Shown here: piece by piece, positions 47,938-63,985 of the stretch
How positions within the stretch are numbered: the first letter of the stretch is position 1
Layout of the letters: every line of letters begins with the position of its first letter
Origin: Dryas octopetala
Taxonomy: Eukaryota; Streptophyta; Magnoliopsida; Rosales; Rosaceae
DNA: 64,000 nucleotides
Assembly: GCA_963921425.1 (NCBI GenBank)
Contig: OY992832.1
Coordinates: 14,668,835 to 14,732,834 of the forward strand
Direction: 5' to 3'
Notes under the pieces: generated by a model
The model's database searches: none
Seen by the model: only the letters and a program-made list of their open reading frames with translations
What the model was told of the DNA's origin: nothing
Program-made: the position numbers and the translations under genes

Positions 47938-50640
47938 GGATGTTTAGTACTCGCCTTTAACCCACTATTGAAATCTTTTTCAGTTGGGTGATTTGTAATT
48001 TTGTTTTGTTAAGTTAGTACTGGCCACCAAAGAGTTCTACAGAAATTCTTATACATATCAATTATCAAATATTAACTCAAAAGCTTTTCCTCTCTTCATT
48101 TTTCTGGTTTTTCTCTTTAAAATCTATATTTACTCAAATGGGACAGTGGTGCCCCAAATTCATCACATTTGTAGTGACTAAAAGGGTCTGTCAAAGATTC
48201 AAATCCTCTATGATGTTGACTTATTTAAGGTTCCACCCCTTATCTTAAAAGTCCGATGGTTAAATTAATCTGATTTACTTGTATATAAATGCAACTAGAT
48301 TGTCTTTTCTATTTTAAAAAGTGACATCTTGTAATACTTTAATATCTAGTCATCCAAGATATTTATTCGAAGTCAGACTTATAGGTTCCATGTGTTCGAT
48401 ATTTAATTTAAATTCAGATTGGATTCATTGATAGTTGCCTTCTTTCGAGTAGGTATATGTATATCATATATATTCTTAACCTTAAGAGTAAATGCCAATG
48501 AGGTAGTTAGACCATTTTTTAAATGGAAATGTGTTTAAATAGTTTTTTTTTAGGTAAGTAATGTGTTTAAATAGTTCACAACGACAATACCAACACAAAA
48601 GCCATTTCTTCTGACAGCAGCATATGGCTGAACTCAAAAAATTATTCAAGCCTTTTGTTTATAGGGCGTTGAGGAAAAGGAGAAAACCACTCCCCTTTCT
48701 TTTGTCCTAGACAACAATAGCTTATTGGGTTAGATAGGAATCATAGGATAAGAATAGATACCTCTGCTCTGCATATGCTTAAAATATAACTGTTCGAAAC
48801 AAAACAAATATAACACATTACCATGTTGGTGAGGGTGGTGTTATGAATTAGTGGCCGGCAATTTTATTTCTTTTTAGTCATAATTCATAACCATCTTGGA
48901 AATTAAAATATGGAAGTAAAATGATGATTGTTTATTTAGTGGATTAGTTGTCAATTGGCAAATTTTGGTGTGGGACTTGGCCAAACCACACAATAAAAGC
49001 ATGTATTTTAACTTCCAAAAAGCATTTTCTAAACTTCAAAAGTATAACTATATCTTTAAATACTTATAATGTCATAATTTTAACTGAAAAAGTTGGAAAC
49101 AGAAAATAGAAACCATCAAGAAGCTCTACTTTTTCTATAAATATCCAAAGAGTAATGCACAAATAAGCCACAGAATAACATGCATTCACACCAGAAGACA
49201 GGATATATTGATTAATGATGATGACCTAAAGTTGCATAAGAAGCACTACCGCACAATGAGCTGCTGAAAAGAATTTTGCTAGCAAGCTACAATTTTAATT
49301 ACTTTTTGTTGCTTCTAAAAAAAGCAGAGCAAAGATAATGGCTTTTACTCAAACTCTTGGATCCTTCAACCTTGTATCTTCAAAGCACAATAATAAGCCT
49401 TAAATCAGCACAACATAATACCTTTTCCCAGACATCATCTTATCTATTCCCACTATTATATTTATTTGAAACTCTCATTCTTTAATTAATCTTTGCTTGG
49501 TGATGTTTCTCATGGAGGGGATTATGTTCTTCTTAAATGTTCTATGTGGTACACAAAATGTTGGAATTCAAAGTTAAAATAACTATTGTGAATTGGGGTT
49601 GACCTAGTTGGCTAAGGACAAAAGCTTCCTCCTACTCGAACCCTTCCCCATTCCCTATAATAAAAAAATAAAAGTTAAAATAATTATACAAAAACTTAAA
49701 AAGATAAAGTCTTAAACTTAAATATTGTATTAGATGAGAAAAAATTAATATTGAATTTAAATTTGCGAATTCATTTTTGTTACAACTATTGCATGACATA
49801 CAATCACACTTAATTGAAAAATTTATATTATAAATTTCTAATTGTGAAAGAAATTTCCCTGAACTGGCTTCAAAGATTTAGGGATAGACTTTCCTTCATA
49901 TTTGGGACGCTGATGTCAGTGCCAAACTAGGACTGCTTCAAAGCGTGTGGAAGCACAGACTGCACATAACTAAATAAAACCGCGTTGTTGCAAACTTGAA
50001 TTTCGTTCTTCTGTTTTTGAAGAATCAAAGTCGCAATTATTAGGAGTGTTGTTTAGAAGAGTTGGTAAAGGGGTCATCATGGTCCACATGCACACGTTTC
50101 TTGTTTCCCATTCCCTGCAGAAACCAATCACCACGACAATTACACATGTCGCCACGCGTCCAATGCCCTCCACAATCCACATTGTGTGCAAAATTTTCAT
50201 GGCTGCTCTGTGCTGTACACTTGCACAGGTGCAGTTGCGTGGTACATTCTTCATAATTGGGTCCCGCGTTTTTTTGACTCCCCAAACTGATCGGATGGCT
50301 TGGGAATTCCCATCATATTTATGGACCTTTCCATGCACAGTTTTTAATTTCCATATTTATGAGTTGGGTTCAGAACTTATGTGTTACAGTCACTACTATC
50401 CGACACGTTTGTATGTATCACATGATTTATATGATTTATAATCCGGCACAATTGACATTTAACTCAAATTTGTAACCCGACCGCGTAAAACCCGAACCTA
50501 AATTGTGAAGGACAGGTTTAACTTGGGCTTACCGTCCAATCTGCCCAGGTAGCACCCCCACCTCTAAGCTTTCCCATTAATATCCTTCTTAAACGAGTCA
50601 ACTTTGATTTCATAGCCCATACCCGGCTCCAGTTACAGAG
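47938..50640. other. Intergenic, no gene seen
   Basis: Ordinary AT-rich DNA. Near 49605-49665 the phrase GACCTAGTTGGCTAAGG followed by CTCGAACCC resembles polymerase III A and B boxes, suggesting a worn tRNA-derived SINE, but no tRNA fold is supportable. Short ORFs on both strands at 49970-50440 overlap each other and show no family features. Confidence 0.4.
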
Positions 50641-51083
50641 CTCTCTGTCTGTGTCTCTTATTGGAATTTGGAAGTCCGGAAAGGTTCAACAATTCTACTT
50701 AGTTGAATAGTTGACCAACTTCTACTTTACCCTCTATCCTACTTCTCTCATACCCCAAAACTCTGATCCATTCTCCTTTTAAACCTTCACCAATCCAAAT
50801 TCCAAGTTGGCTCCTTTAATCACGTTCTCTGCATCATCTCTCCAAATTCTCATCTGGGTTTTCTTTCTCCATCAACCTTTTCCATAAAGTTATCAACTTC
50901 AGGTTCAGCTCTTATAATCTCTGATCCAAATTCTCTTGCTTTTTTCATCCTCTGGCTCTGAATCCCGTTTTGGGTCTTTTCTATTCCTGGAAAAATCCAA
51001 CTTTTATTGAGTTTCTGATCCAAACCTCAATTGCTCTCTTCCCTGCAATTTCAGTATAGTGGTACTTCATACAATAACGCCAA
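50640..51083 (+). promoter_or_regulatory. Pyrimidine-rich leader and core promoter region of the CDPK
   Basis: The 440 bases before the start codon are rich in CT tracts (CTCTCTGTCTGTGTCTCTTA, TTCTCTTGCTTTTTTCATCC), typical of plant 5' leaders. No distinct TATA box was fixed. An intron in the leader is possible but not shown. Confidence 0.35.
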
Positions 51084-55264
<4,181 letters not shown>

Positions 55265-56329
55265 ATCTTTGTGTTGCCATTCTCTTACTGTTTCAACAAC
55301 CAATAAGTTCCACTCTTAGTGAGTTGTGTAAATTGAGGGCGACTTTGAGCAATATGGTACTCAATTCTGTTAGGCTTTCAGCAGTCATAGATAGTTGCCC
55401 ATGAGGAAATGAAGCTTTTAGTTTGTATTGCTTTTGAGTTACAAGTGCAACAGTTGTGTATAACAAGTCACCATCTTTGTTTCTTTTGTATTTATCTTTT
55501 GTTTTCTTAAATTCCTTTTGATATTTTGAGGAATCATTGAAGAGAAAGCTATTTAATTTTTGCTGGCAAGTTTGGGTCTGTGCGAAACTAATGACTGCAT
55601 TGTCATATGATCTCTTAAACCAAGTTATAAATGAGGGCTTACTTGTAGAACCAGTTTCTAGGAGATGCTAGATTTTAATGTGGAAGGTGTACAATTTTAT
55701 TTTAGCTCGTCTCTCATTTGTTTTTTGAATCATAAATCAGAATATGAGCAGAGAAAAAGTAGTCTCAAAGTTTCAAAAGCAAAAAGAATTTTGAAACAAG
55801 AGCTCGTGACTAGCCTGTATAAGGCCTAGGAATCAACTACTCAGATACGACACAACTATTGCCTAGCATGAGCATGACACAAACACGAAATGAACCCGAG
55901 CTGCAAGTCATGTGAGGGTAAGGCCTAAGTATCAACTGTTCAGACATGAGCATGACACAAACACGAAATGAACCCAAGCTGCAAGTCATAGAAGGCCTAG
56001 GTCTCGATTATTCAGATACGATAATTATTAAATGAGCTGGAACGAGGAGACGGTAGTGGAAGATATAGCCAGTGGAAGATATAGCCGCTCGGAAGAACTA
56101 TCACAGGGTGTTACCATCACCTTTTGCAACCCTGTAATGTATATATGTCGAATGTTGAAATTCATCTGTTGCAGATCGTAACGGTCATTGAACATCATCA
56201 AAATTGAATTCTATTTGGGTCACACTAGTTTTGTTTGACAACTACACTTTTCCTTAACCCATGTTCTCCACCCTTAATACCAAGAGTTCTTGCATTCCAC
56301 AGCGCACATAACATATCCCAGAATTTATG

Positions 56330-56368
<39 letters not shown>

Positions 56369-56634
56369 TACTAAGATTGAAAACATTAAGGTTGGACAAA
56401 TAATGAAATCCCATAACATTCCACTGGAATCTCTATCAACATAAAGGGAAACAGATCAAGACCAACACAAATCACTCCAAACAAGGAGGAGAAGAGAAAG
56501 TCTATGAACACTAGATGCTATAGACAATCTTGTGCTGTTATTACAATACCCAATATACTACTGAGCCAAACAAACCTAGGACTCGGAGGAGCACATAAGA
56601 ATAGTAGTAGCAAATCAATTAATCCCCCAAGTCC
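55265..56634. other. Convergent 3' intergenic region between CDPK and eIF1
   Basis: It contains the 3' UTRs of two genes pointing at each other, a direct repeat of about 60 bases at 55865-55925 and 55945-55990 (GAGCATGACACAAACACGAA), and an (AG)n microsatellite at about 56336-56364. No gene is seen. Confidence 0.5.
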
Positions 56635-56973
56635 TCAAAAACCATGAATCTTGATCTGATCCTTCTTGACAATCTTGGCCTGAACAAGGAACTGGAGCAC
56701 GTTCTTGCGCTGGTCACCTTGGAGCTGGATTATCTTGCCGAGCTCTTTGTCCTGAACCACATTGCCGTTGCAGCAGAACTCTTTCTTAAGGTCCTTGAGG
56801 ATCTTCTCGTAGCTGAAGTCTTTCTTCAGCCCTTGAACTGTTGTCAGGCACTTCTTTCCATTCCTCTGCTGCACTCGGACATGCACATACTCCTTGGCTC
56901 CGGGGGCATCCGCGTCCTGGGCTTCAGCAAATGGGTCAAAAGCAGTTGGGATCTGGACGTCTAACTCAACCAT
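56635..56973 (-). CDS. eIF1: Translation initiation factor eIF1 (SUI1 homologue)
   Basis: Small 40S-bound factor that guards start-codon selection in the 43S preinitiation complex. A single coding exon encodes 112 residues, close to the usual plant length (about 113). Family segments are clear: TAFDPFAEA, EYVHVRVQQRNGKKCLTTVQ, KKEFCCNGNVVQDKELG, IQLQGDQRKNVLQFL and the terminal IKIHGF. The intron lies in the leader only, as is common in plant SUI1 genes. Confidence 0.97.
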   Translation of the reverse strand: MVELDVQIPTAFDPFAEAQDADAPGAKEYVHVRVQQRNGKKCLTTVQGLKKDFSYEKILKDLKKEFCCNGNVVQDKELGKIIQLQGDQRKNVLQFLVQAKIVKKDQIKIHGF

Positions 56974-57014
56974 ATATGTACTTTGCTTGATCGAAATTCC
57001 GAGAGAAGATTAAG

Positions 57015-57789
57015 CTGAAACACAAAACAGAGCAAAACCAATCATTCTTAGTCCTCACAACAATTTGGTTCAATACCACCGATCATGCAAACAATCAATA
57101 CCTCCAATCCAACTAATTAGGAGCATGAAAACATGAAAATCAACCTACTAAAACAGGATTAACAGTAGGCCAAAATGAAACATATAATAAAGCACGCTTG
57201 TTTATGTGTAAAATTTGTAAGGCAATGACATGACAAAATGGAGTATATAGAACCTCTTTCACAATAACTAAAATATGAAAGAACTTTTCTACAAAATGGT
57301 TACTTGGGTTTCGTTTAAATCTTCCAAAACCACAACCCAGATAACTTGGAAGATATATAAGAACATGGAACTCCTAATTTAAAACCACGATTAACTTATT
57401 CATGCATGTACAAAGTTTGCAGACCACTAACAAAAAAAAATACATGAACTTGTATACCCAAAGTCCTAAATTCCTAATCAACTAGTGCAATCAAACCGTT
57501 CCACAGAGTTATATTTTCACTACCAAAATTCAGAAAACTAAAAAGTAAACAGAACCCATATGACAGAAGCATCAATCAAATAGATAGCCTCAAGAAAAGA
57601 ATCAGACACAGCCCAAACGCATATCAAAAAGTAGAAAACAGTATTCAACAATCAATCAACAACGCAACAAATAAATACAAAAAGAAAGAAAAAGAGTACA
57701 ACAATTGAACTTTGTAACAGGATATGATCGTACCAGAAGAAATGCAAACTTAGAAAATGAAAAGGGTAAGGCTTTGTTGGGAACCTTAC
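57015..57789 (-). other. Leader intron of eIF1
   Basis: Minus-strand donor TTGG|GTAAGG at 57789/57788 and acceptor GTTTCAG ending at 57015 bound a 775-base intron. The untranslated first exon runs from about 57790 up to about 57855. Long leader introns often raise expression of plant housekeeping genes; that role is inferred here. Confidence 0.7.
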
Positions 57790-57879
57790 CCAAAGAACGA
57801 GCTTTCTGTCTTTTTCTTTTTTTAGCTTGAACCCGGACAAAGATCGAATGTATGAGAAGGTTGGAGAGTCAGTGGGTTG

Positions 57880-57888
57880 TTATATATA
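57880..57888 (-). promoter_or_regulatory. TATA box of eIF1
   Basis: TATATATAA on the minus strand lies about 30 bases before the presumed transcript start near 57855 and about 90 bases before the leader-intron donor. Position and sequence agree with a plant core promoter. Confidence 0.65.
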
Positions 57889-58049
57889 GCCGTGGAGGGA
57901 GGTTTCGCGGTATAGCCTCAACCACAAAAATGGCATTCGATTCGATTAGGAAAGGATGGTTGTACACGTGGACTGACGAGATTAAGTGTTTAGAAGCGTG
58001 GACGGTGAGATTAGGCGTGTGTGAGATACGTGGGCTTGAAGGTTAAAAG

Positions 58050-58850
58050 CTATTTTTAATGAAGGGATTGTTTTCTGGGAACGCGTGCATTGAACGCACC
58101 AATACCCTGATTGGCATCCACGCAAGAGGGAAATTAATGGAAGGGTGGGACCCACAGAAAGAAGAATCGAGAATCCACTGTCCAGAGAATATATAAAGGA
58201 AAGAACATGGTCCATCTAAATAAAATCCAATTGGCATATTTTAGGTCTATGGTGTATTTGGTAATTTTTTCGAAAACAGAATTTATCAAATTTATTTGTC
58301 AAATCTGTTTACTAAATATTATTTTTTAGAAATAAATAAAATAATTACAAATTCGGATTTACACTGTCATACTATTTGGTGAATAAAACTTGACAAATAA
58401 ATTGAATGAGTGTAAATGTGTAATTATACTCTACTCTAAATAGCAATACAATAACTTCATCACATTTTGTCACCAAAGAATATGTGTGTGTATTAGTATT
58501 TTAATTGTTAAAAAAATAAATAAAGCCATGTAATTTGGTAAATAATATATAAGCTTTAAAATGGGTTGAATCTAGCTGAAACTCGAAATTTTGAGCACTG
58601 AATCGGGCTGACCCAAAGCTTGTTGGCCTCTTCAAATATTTTGAAATTGTGGACGTGATTTGTTAAAAAATTCTTAAGGTCAATTTAATATTGTTATGAG
58701 GTAAAATAGTTGTGAGAAAAATGATACAACAACCCTTCGCCTGATTATTTTGAACCCCTAAAAACAACTTATTTTGACTCCAGTTTTGAAAATAAATAGC
58801 TCTACTTTTTTTAGCAAACACCTTTGGGATAAAAACCTTTAAAGCTCTAT
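58050..58850. other. Intergenic, no gene seen
   Basis: AT-rich DNA upstream of eIF1 with no recognised exon or transposon end. The eIF1 distal promoter would lie in the first few hundred bases. Confidence 0.4.
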
Positions 58851-58860
58851 TTTTGTCATG

Positions 58861-59233
58861 GAGATAATTACACTTACACCCCTTAAGGTTTATCGTCTTT
58901 TCGCATACACCCTATGGGGTTTTAATAATTATACATACATTCCTTGAAGTTTCAAAACTGTTGCATATAACCTCATATATGGAGACGAAAAATAATGAAA
59001 AATTATGCAAAAAGGCATGCTAAGGGGTGAAAATGGCCTAATAAGATTATTCAAGGTATAAGGTTCAACCTCAATACAAATATATTTTTTTTTTGTTTAT
59101 TTATTTATTTCTTTTGTAGGGGGTTATATGCAATAGTTTTGAAACCTCAGGGGGTATATGTGTAATTTTTGAAACCCCATGAGATGTATGTGAAAAGACG
59201 ATAAACCTTAGGGAATGTAAATGTAATTAACTT
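58861..59233. mobile_element. Mutator-like fold-back element, 373 bp
   Basis: The left arm (GATAATTACACTTACACCCC, AAGGTTTATCGTCTTTTC, GTTTCAAAACTGTTGCATAT) is mirrored by the right arm ending GTAATTAACTT. The direct repeat TTTTGTCATG lies immediately outside both ends (58851-58860, 59234-59243). A 9-10 base duplication points to the Mutator type. No coding capacity. Confidence 0.8.
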
Positions 59234-59436
59234 TTTTGTCATGCCTTAATACCAAATTGGGCCCTAGTCCCAATACCCGTTCAAAATACTTGGGAAAAAC
59301 CTTAGCCCGAGTTGAGATAAGATTTTTTTGGGCTGGTCAATAAGGTTTTGGGCTTTTGGGCCATTTCCACACTCTTAGCAATATAGTGGGCTGCTATGGT
59401 CAGCTGATATGGTCAGCTGTTGGTTTAAAAAATATA

Positions 59437-59796
59437 AAGTTAAATACAAAAATGGATTACAAATTTTATATTGATTCTTAATTTGGTCAATTAACTATAG
59501 AAAATGTTAATTTGGTCCACAAATTTTCTAAGTTGTATCAAAGAAGTACAACTGTTAACTTCTATTCGAAAATTAACGAAATTGGTCACACAAAAATGTG
59601 ATGAACAGATTGAAATGCCCTTAAAAATGTGGTCACTTGCTGTGCACATGACCAATTTCCGTTAATTATGAAAATTAATGTTTATATTGCTTTGATACAA
59701 TTTGAAAAGTTTGTAAATCAAATTGACATTTTTTATAGTTAATGAACTAAATTGAGATTTTATGTAAAATTTATGTATCATTTTTGTATTTCACCC
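59437..59796. mobile_element. Mutator-like fold-back element, 360 bp
   Basis: AAGTTAAATACAAAAATGG at the left is mirrored by CATTTTTGTATTTCACCC at the right, with arms of about 130 bases (CAATTAACTATAGAAAATG against its reverse). The perfect 9-base repeat AAAAATATA flanks both ends (59428-59436 and 59797-59805). This is the second such element within 1 kb. Confidence 0.85.
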
Positions 59797-59807
59797 AAAA
59801 ATATAGT

Positions 59808-61882
59808 AAATAATATTTTATGTAAATAATTATAAATCCCCTAGTTAGAGAAAAAATCTTTCATAACCCCCACCCAAAATCTACTTCTCCCATAACCCCC
59901 AATCTTACACTTAATATTTTCCTAAACCCCCTAGTCAACTAATATCCAGCTAAGTTTGACTCCCTATCTTTTAATTTTCCAGTTTTACCCCTTTTATTTA
60001 CTTTTAATTTTTATAAAATTTTAATTATGTTTTTTTTGGTACCCGCTTCCTTCTCTTGCCGTCCACTTTCCACGAAACCCAACAACAGCAACGGATCAAC
60101 CCAGGCAGACCCAAGCTCCTCTGTCGGTGATCTCCATTTTCCGGTAGCGTTGCGGTCTAACTCTGGCACCAATAGCTTCCTCTCCTCACGACGAACACGG
60201 TGGTGTCCACCGATCATCCAACCGACCCTCGACGGCGATGGAACGACGCCAAACAGCAGCGAAGCCTCCGCCGGCGATCTCTCTTTTCCGGCAGCGTCGC
60301 AACCTAGCTCTGGCACCAATATCTTCCTCTCTTCACGCTGAGTCTCTCCATGCCATTTCCTCACTCCGACCACCACTGGCCACGGCTTTTGCGAAGCTAC
60401 AAAGCTGCGGCTTCTTCGACGGTTTTTGGGCCGATTCCGGTGTTGTTTTCTGTCGATCCAGGTATCAATCTTTGTCCCCTCGACCTGCTCTTGCTATTGG
60501 TTGGGTTGTTTTAACTCAAATCTTGGTTTTCAGGTTGGTTTGCCGCTACAACCGCTAGATCCGCCACTTGTGGCGGCGGGTTGGGTGTTTTTTTTTGCTG
60601 TTCAGCCTCCCCCGAATCCTAAAAGCTCAATTCGAGGTCCGAAAATATTTTTGGGTGAGTTCTGTAATTTTCTGTGTGTTGATTGGGGCTGGGCAGCCAC
60701 CGTGTGTGGTGGTCACCGCCCGACTCGGCCGTTGAACGATCAATTTTATGAACCCTATTTGATTTGTTGAACTGTCTGGTCTTAAACAGGTACCTCGGCG
60801 ATTAAAAAGTGCAACTGAATTCAACAAATTCAGTTTCAGTTTCTAGCTTAATTAGTGTAACTGTGTCAATTCAGTTTCAGTTCTAGAAAATTTAGTTTCA
60901 CTTTCTGAAAATTCAGTTTCACCCCAAATTCAGTTCTAGCTTAATTATGTTAATCGGATAGAAATGTGGGTTTTTTAATTGATTTATAAGTATATACAAA
61001 TTTACTTAATTTATTGATTAAACAGTTTCAGTTCATGAAACAGTTTCAGTTTTGAAACAGTTTCAGTTCGTGAAACATGAGTTTTAAATGAACTTTGAAT
61101 GAAATTATGGTTCTGAAATATGATGAATCAAATTTGCAGGTAGAAACAGATCGAGGCAGTGGCGACTGTCGTGTACTCATCGCGCGTGAGGTGATCGGAC
61201 GACGTTGTATTGTTGGCTACTCCTCTCATCTCAATGACTTGTTGTATTGTTGGTTTTTTTTTTTGATAAGGTTGCTGTGTTCTTTTTAGTGAAACGGAAT
61301 TCAGTAAAGGTGTAACTGTTTTAGTGAAGTGTAATTGTTTTAGTAAAGGTGTAATTGTTTTTTAATTAAAGTGTAATTGCATTTTAGTCGAGGTGTAATT
61401 GTTTCATCACTTTATTCAGTTTCAGTAAGTGAATTCATAACTGAATTCTTCAATTTAGTGTAACTGAATTTCTGAAATTCAGTTTCAGTGTAATTGAATT
61501 CTTGAAATTCAGTTTCAGTGTAACTGAATTTTTGAAATTCAGTTTCAGTGTAACTGAATTTTTGAAATTCAGTTTCAGTGTAACTGAATTTTTGAAATTC
61601 AGTTTTAATGTAATGAAATTCAATTTCAGTGTTTGATTTTAGTTTTAGTGAAATATTGAGTTTTAGCAAAAACTTCAATTCCAAAAAAAAAAAAAAACAG
61701 TTTCACCAAAATACAGTTGCAGTGACGTCAGCATGTGTCAGCATGCGTCAGCGCGCGTCAGAAGGGTAATTTAGGATTATAAGTTTTAGGGGGTTTTGAA
61801 AGAGTTTCTAGATGGGTGGGGGTTTAGACAAATTTTTTTGGTGAGTAGGGTGTTTAAAATTAGGCACTATAATATTTTTCCA
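59808..61882. mobile_element. Candidate TIR element of about 2.1 kb with gene-like GC-rich interior
   Basis: The outer 70-80 bases at each end are loosely inverted: AATCCCCTAG, AGAAAAAATCTTTCATAACC and CCCCCACCC on the left against GGGTGGGGGTTTAGACAAAT and TAGGGTG on the right. The interior has a GC-rich part (60027-60770) with open frames containing a tandem duplication of about 120 bases (CTCTGGCACCAATA at 60160 and 60308), then AT-rich repeats. Captured gene fragments inside Mutator-like ends (Pack-MULE) would look like this. No target duplication was found, so borders are approximate. Confidence 0.45.
61455..61625. repeat. 30-base minisatellite on CAGTTTCAGTGTAACTGAAT
   Basis: Five near-identical units (TTCAGTTTCAGTGTAACTGA followed by ATTTTTGAAA) follow each other, and looser versions of CAGTTTCAG spread over 60825-61720. 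The minus-strand frame with repeated FSYTETEFQK is an artefact of this repeat. The unit is itself partly self-complementary (TTCAG...CTGAA). Confidence 0.8.
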
Positions 61883-61980
61883 GTCGTTTTTATTTTTATT
61901 TTTTGGTTACATTTTAGAGTCGTCTCTCTCACTCGCCACTTGTGATTCGCTTTTGCTGGTGCCTCTTCTCGGTAGCCAAT

Positions 61981-63985
61981 ATGCAGGTAACTATCTATCC
62001 TAATTTCAATTCGACCTTATCGTTCAGTTACCGCCTAAATAATTTCTGAAAACCCTAATTATCCGTTTGTTTCCTGAGAAAAGAAAATCAACATCCTCAA
62101 GCTCTTTCCTTTTTCTGATTCCAAAACTAGAAATCATCACTATACAGTAGTATTTCTTCGTCTACTTCAACTTAATAAGCATAGCTAATTGTTTTTCCTT
62201 TTGGTTTTATTGTGTTCAGGCCAGTGATAGGTTCAACATCAATTCCCAGCTTGAACACCTTCAAGCTAAGTACGTTGGGACCGGACATGCCGACATGAAC
62301 AGATAGTGAGTGAAATCTCTGTTCCTTTGAAAACCCTTTTTTGTTTAATTGTAATTGTTTGTATGCTATTTTGAAATTCATGGATTGTTGCCTTTGGAAT
62401 GTGTGTAGTGAATGGGCCGTGAATATTCAACGTGATAGCTACGCGTCCTACGTTGGCCATTATCCCCTTCTTGCATACTTTGCCATTGCCGAGAATGAGT
62501 CGATTGGAAGAGAACGCTACAACTTTATGCAGGTTCTATCTACTCTCTTGCTATTTGATGCTTTTATGAATTATGACTCCTTCATTCATAAGTTCTGGTT
62601 TTGGCGCGTATAGGGATAATTGATTGTATTGGGTGTTTCTCTTTAGTTAGCTTACCGTATCTTGACATGTTTTCTTGCACTGTTGTAGGTGCTTTCAGAT
62701 TTTCTTGCTTGTCCATGCTTGCTTTGGCTGTGTGTGTGTGTGTGCCATTGTCATTGCAGTGCATTTTTAAACATTTGCTTACCGAGTCCGGTCTTTGATT
62801 TAAGGTTTGTCCTTCACAAATTCCATGTCGGAAGTAATTGTAATGTATTGTAAGGACCGGTTCAATATATTTGATTATGTGCTATGTGTGGGATCACGAT
62901 AGGACACTTGAGGGAAGAGAAGAGTGCTAATAGTTTCTTTGGAATGAACTTTTTATCTCCTGGTTTGGTTAAACTGGCTTATAGGTCTATTTCTTTTTTG
63001 AGTTGAAACGATCTTTATCTACTGATTCTACTTAGCATGCTTTTTGATGGTGGGTGGAGCTTTTGCAACCAATCATAGGAAGGATAGCCTTCGTTGACAT
63101 AAAGTTTAGTGGCTAAAAAGTTGTGGCCACTGGTCAGTTAAGATAAGATTTATGGTTAGGATTTTAACAATCTTGCTTATTGGAAGTTCACTGGGTGCTT
63201 TTGTACATATTTCTGCGTGGCAGGGTTAATGGGTCCACCAATTATGAGGGACTTATTTACTAGTAGAATATAGTGTAGAAAGACATGCGGAGATTCACTT
63301 AGTTACTGTTTACAAGTAGTTGGGATAAGGTTTTGTTGAGTTCTCTTGAGTTTGTCCACTCTATATCTCCCTGGCTATACGTTATAGTTGTGGAATGTGA
63401 CATTGCTATCAGTGGCTTCCCTACAATATGATGTAATTTAAAGCTGTGATGTTTCCATGCTGTCATTATGCTTGTAAGTATACTTGAGTTACTAAGGAAT
63501 GCTGCCATTGCTATCAGTATATGCTTGAGTTTGTGAATGGGATCTTGTGATTCAAATATTTAGTTTTAAATTTCTGCAATCTATTTTGTGTGTGTGTGTG
63601 TGTTTTCTGGTTAACTTTTAGTTGATACCCACTCACCTAGTCCAACCGAGGACCTGTTGAGCAAGCTCTTATTTTTTCCTTTCTTTGTATGTTTATCATG
63701 CTGATGTATGCGTTTCCTTTTCCTTGTTATGTAGGGCTGATTAGTATAGAAAAAAAAAAAAAAGTTTGAGAAGAAAAGTGGGGCTATTTAGCATTGTCCA
63801 TTTCCAATACATATGGTGATCTTATAAGTTATAAAGTAGGGGTATTGGATATTGTCCTAGTTATAAATTATGAGCTTTAATAATCATCTTAATGATAAAT
63901 TATCTTCTGAATTTTTTTCTTTGACTTTATTGTGCAGAAAATGCTTTTGCCTTGTGGTCCTCCCCCAGAAAGAGAGGACGATTGA
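61981..63985 (+). CDS. SF3B5: Splicing factor 3B subunit 5 (SF3b10)
   Basis: Smallest core subunit of the SF3b complex in the U2 snRNP, which stabilises branch-point recognition; nuclear. Four exons (61981-61986, 62220-62305, 62409-62532, 63938-63985) encode 87 residues, the family's usual length. The protein starts MQASDRFNINSQLEHLQAKY and continues VGTGHADMNRYEWAVN, RDSYASYVGHYPLLAYFAIA, ENESIGRERYNFMQ and KMLLPCGPPPEREDD. The first coding exon contributes only two codons, ATG CAG. Introns are 233, 103 and 1405 bases. A tight leader begins around 61915. Fully intact. Confidence 0.95.

Noticed and set aside
49600..49665. tRNA gene
   Set aside because: A-box and B-box-like words are present but arms do not pair; at best a worn SINE.
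49970..50441. Open frames of 122-131 residues on both strands
   Set aside because: They overlap on opposite strands, show no domain, and have no splice or promoter context.
56644..56964. Plus-strand frame of 106 residues opposite eIF1
   Set aside because: It is the antisense shadow of the eIF1 coding sequence.
60027..60770. Overlapping plus-strand frames of 104-114 residues as an independent gene
   Set aside because: No family similarity was seen, frames overlap, and the block lies inside inverted ends. Treated as transposon cargo.
61412..61684. Repeated FSYTETEFQK protein on the minus strand
   Set aside because: The frame is only the translation of a 30-base minisatellite; other frames through it are also partly open.
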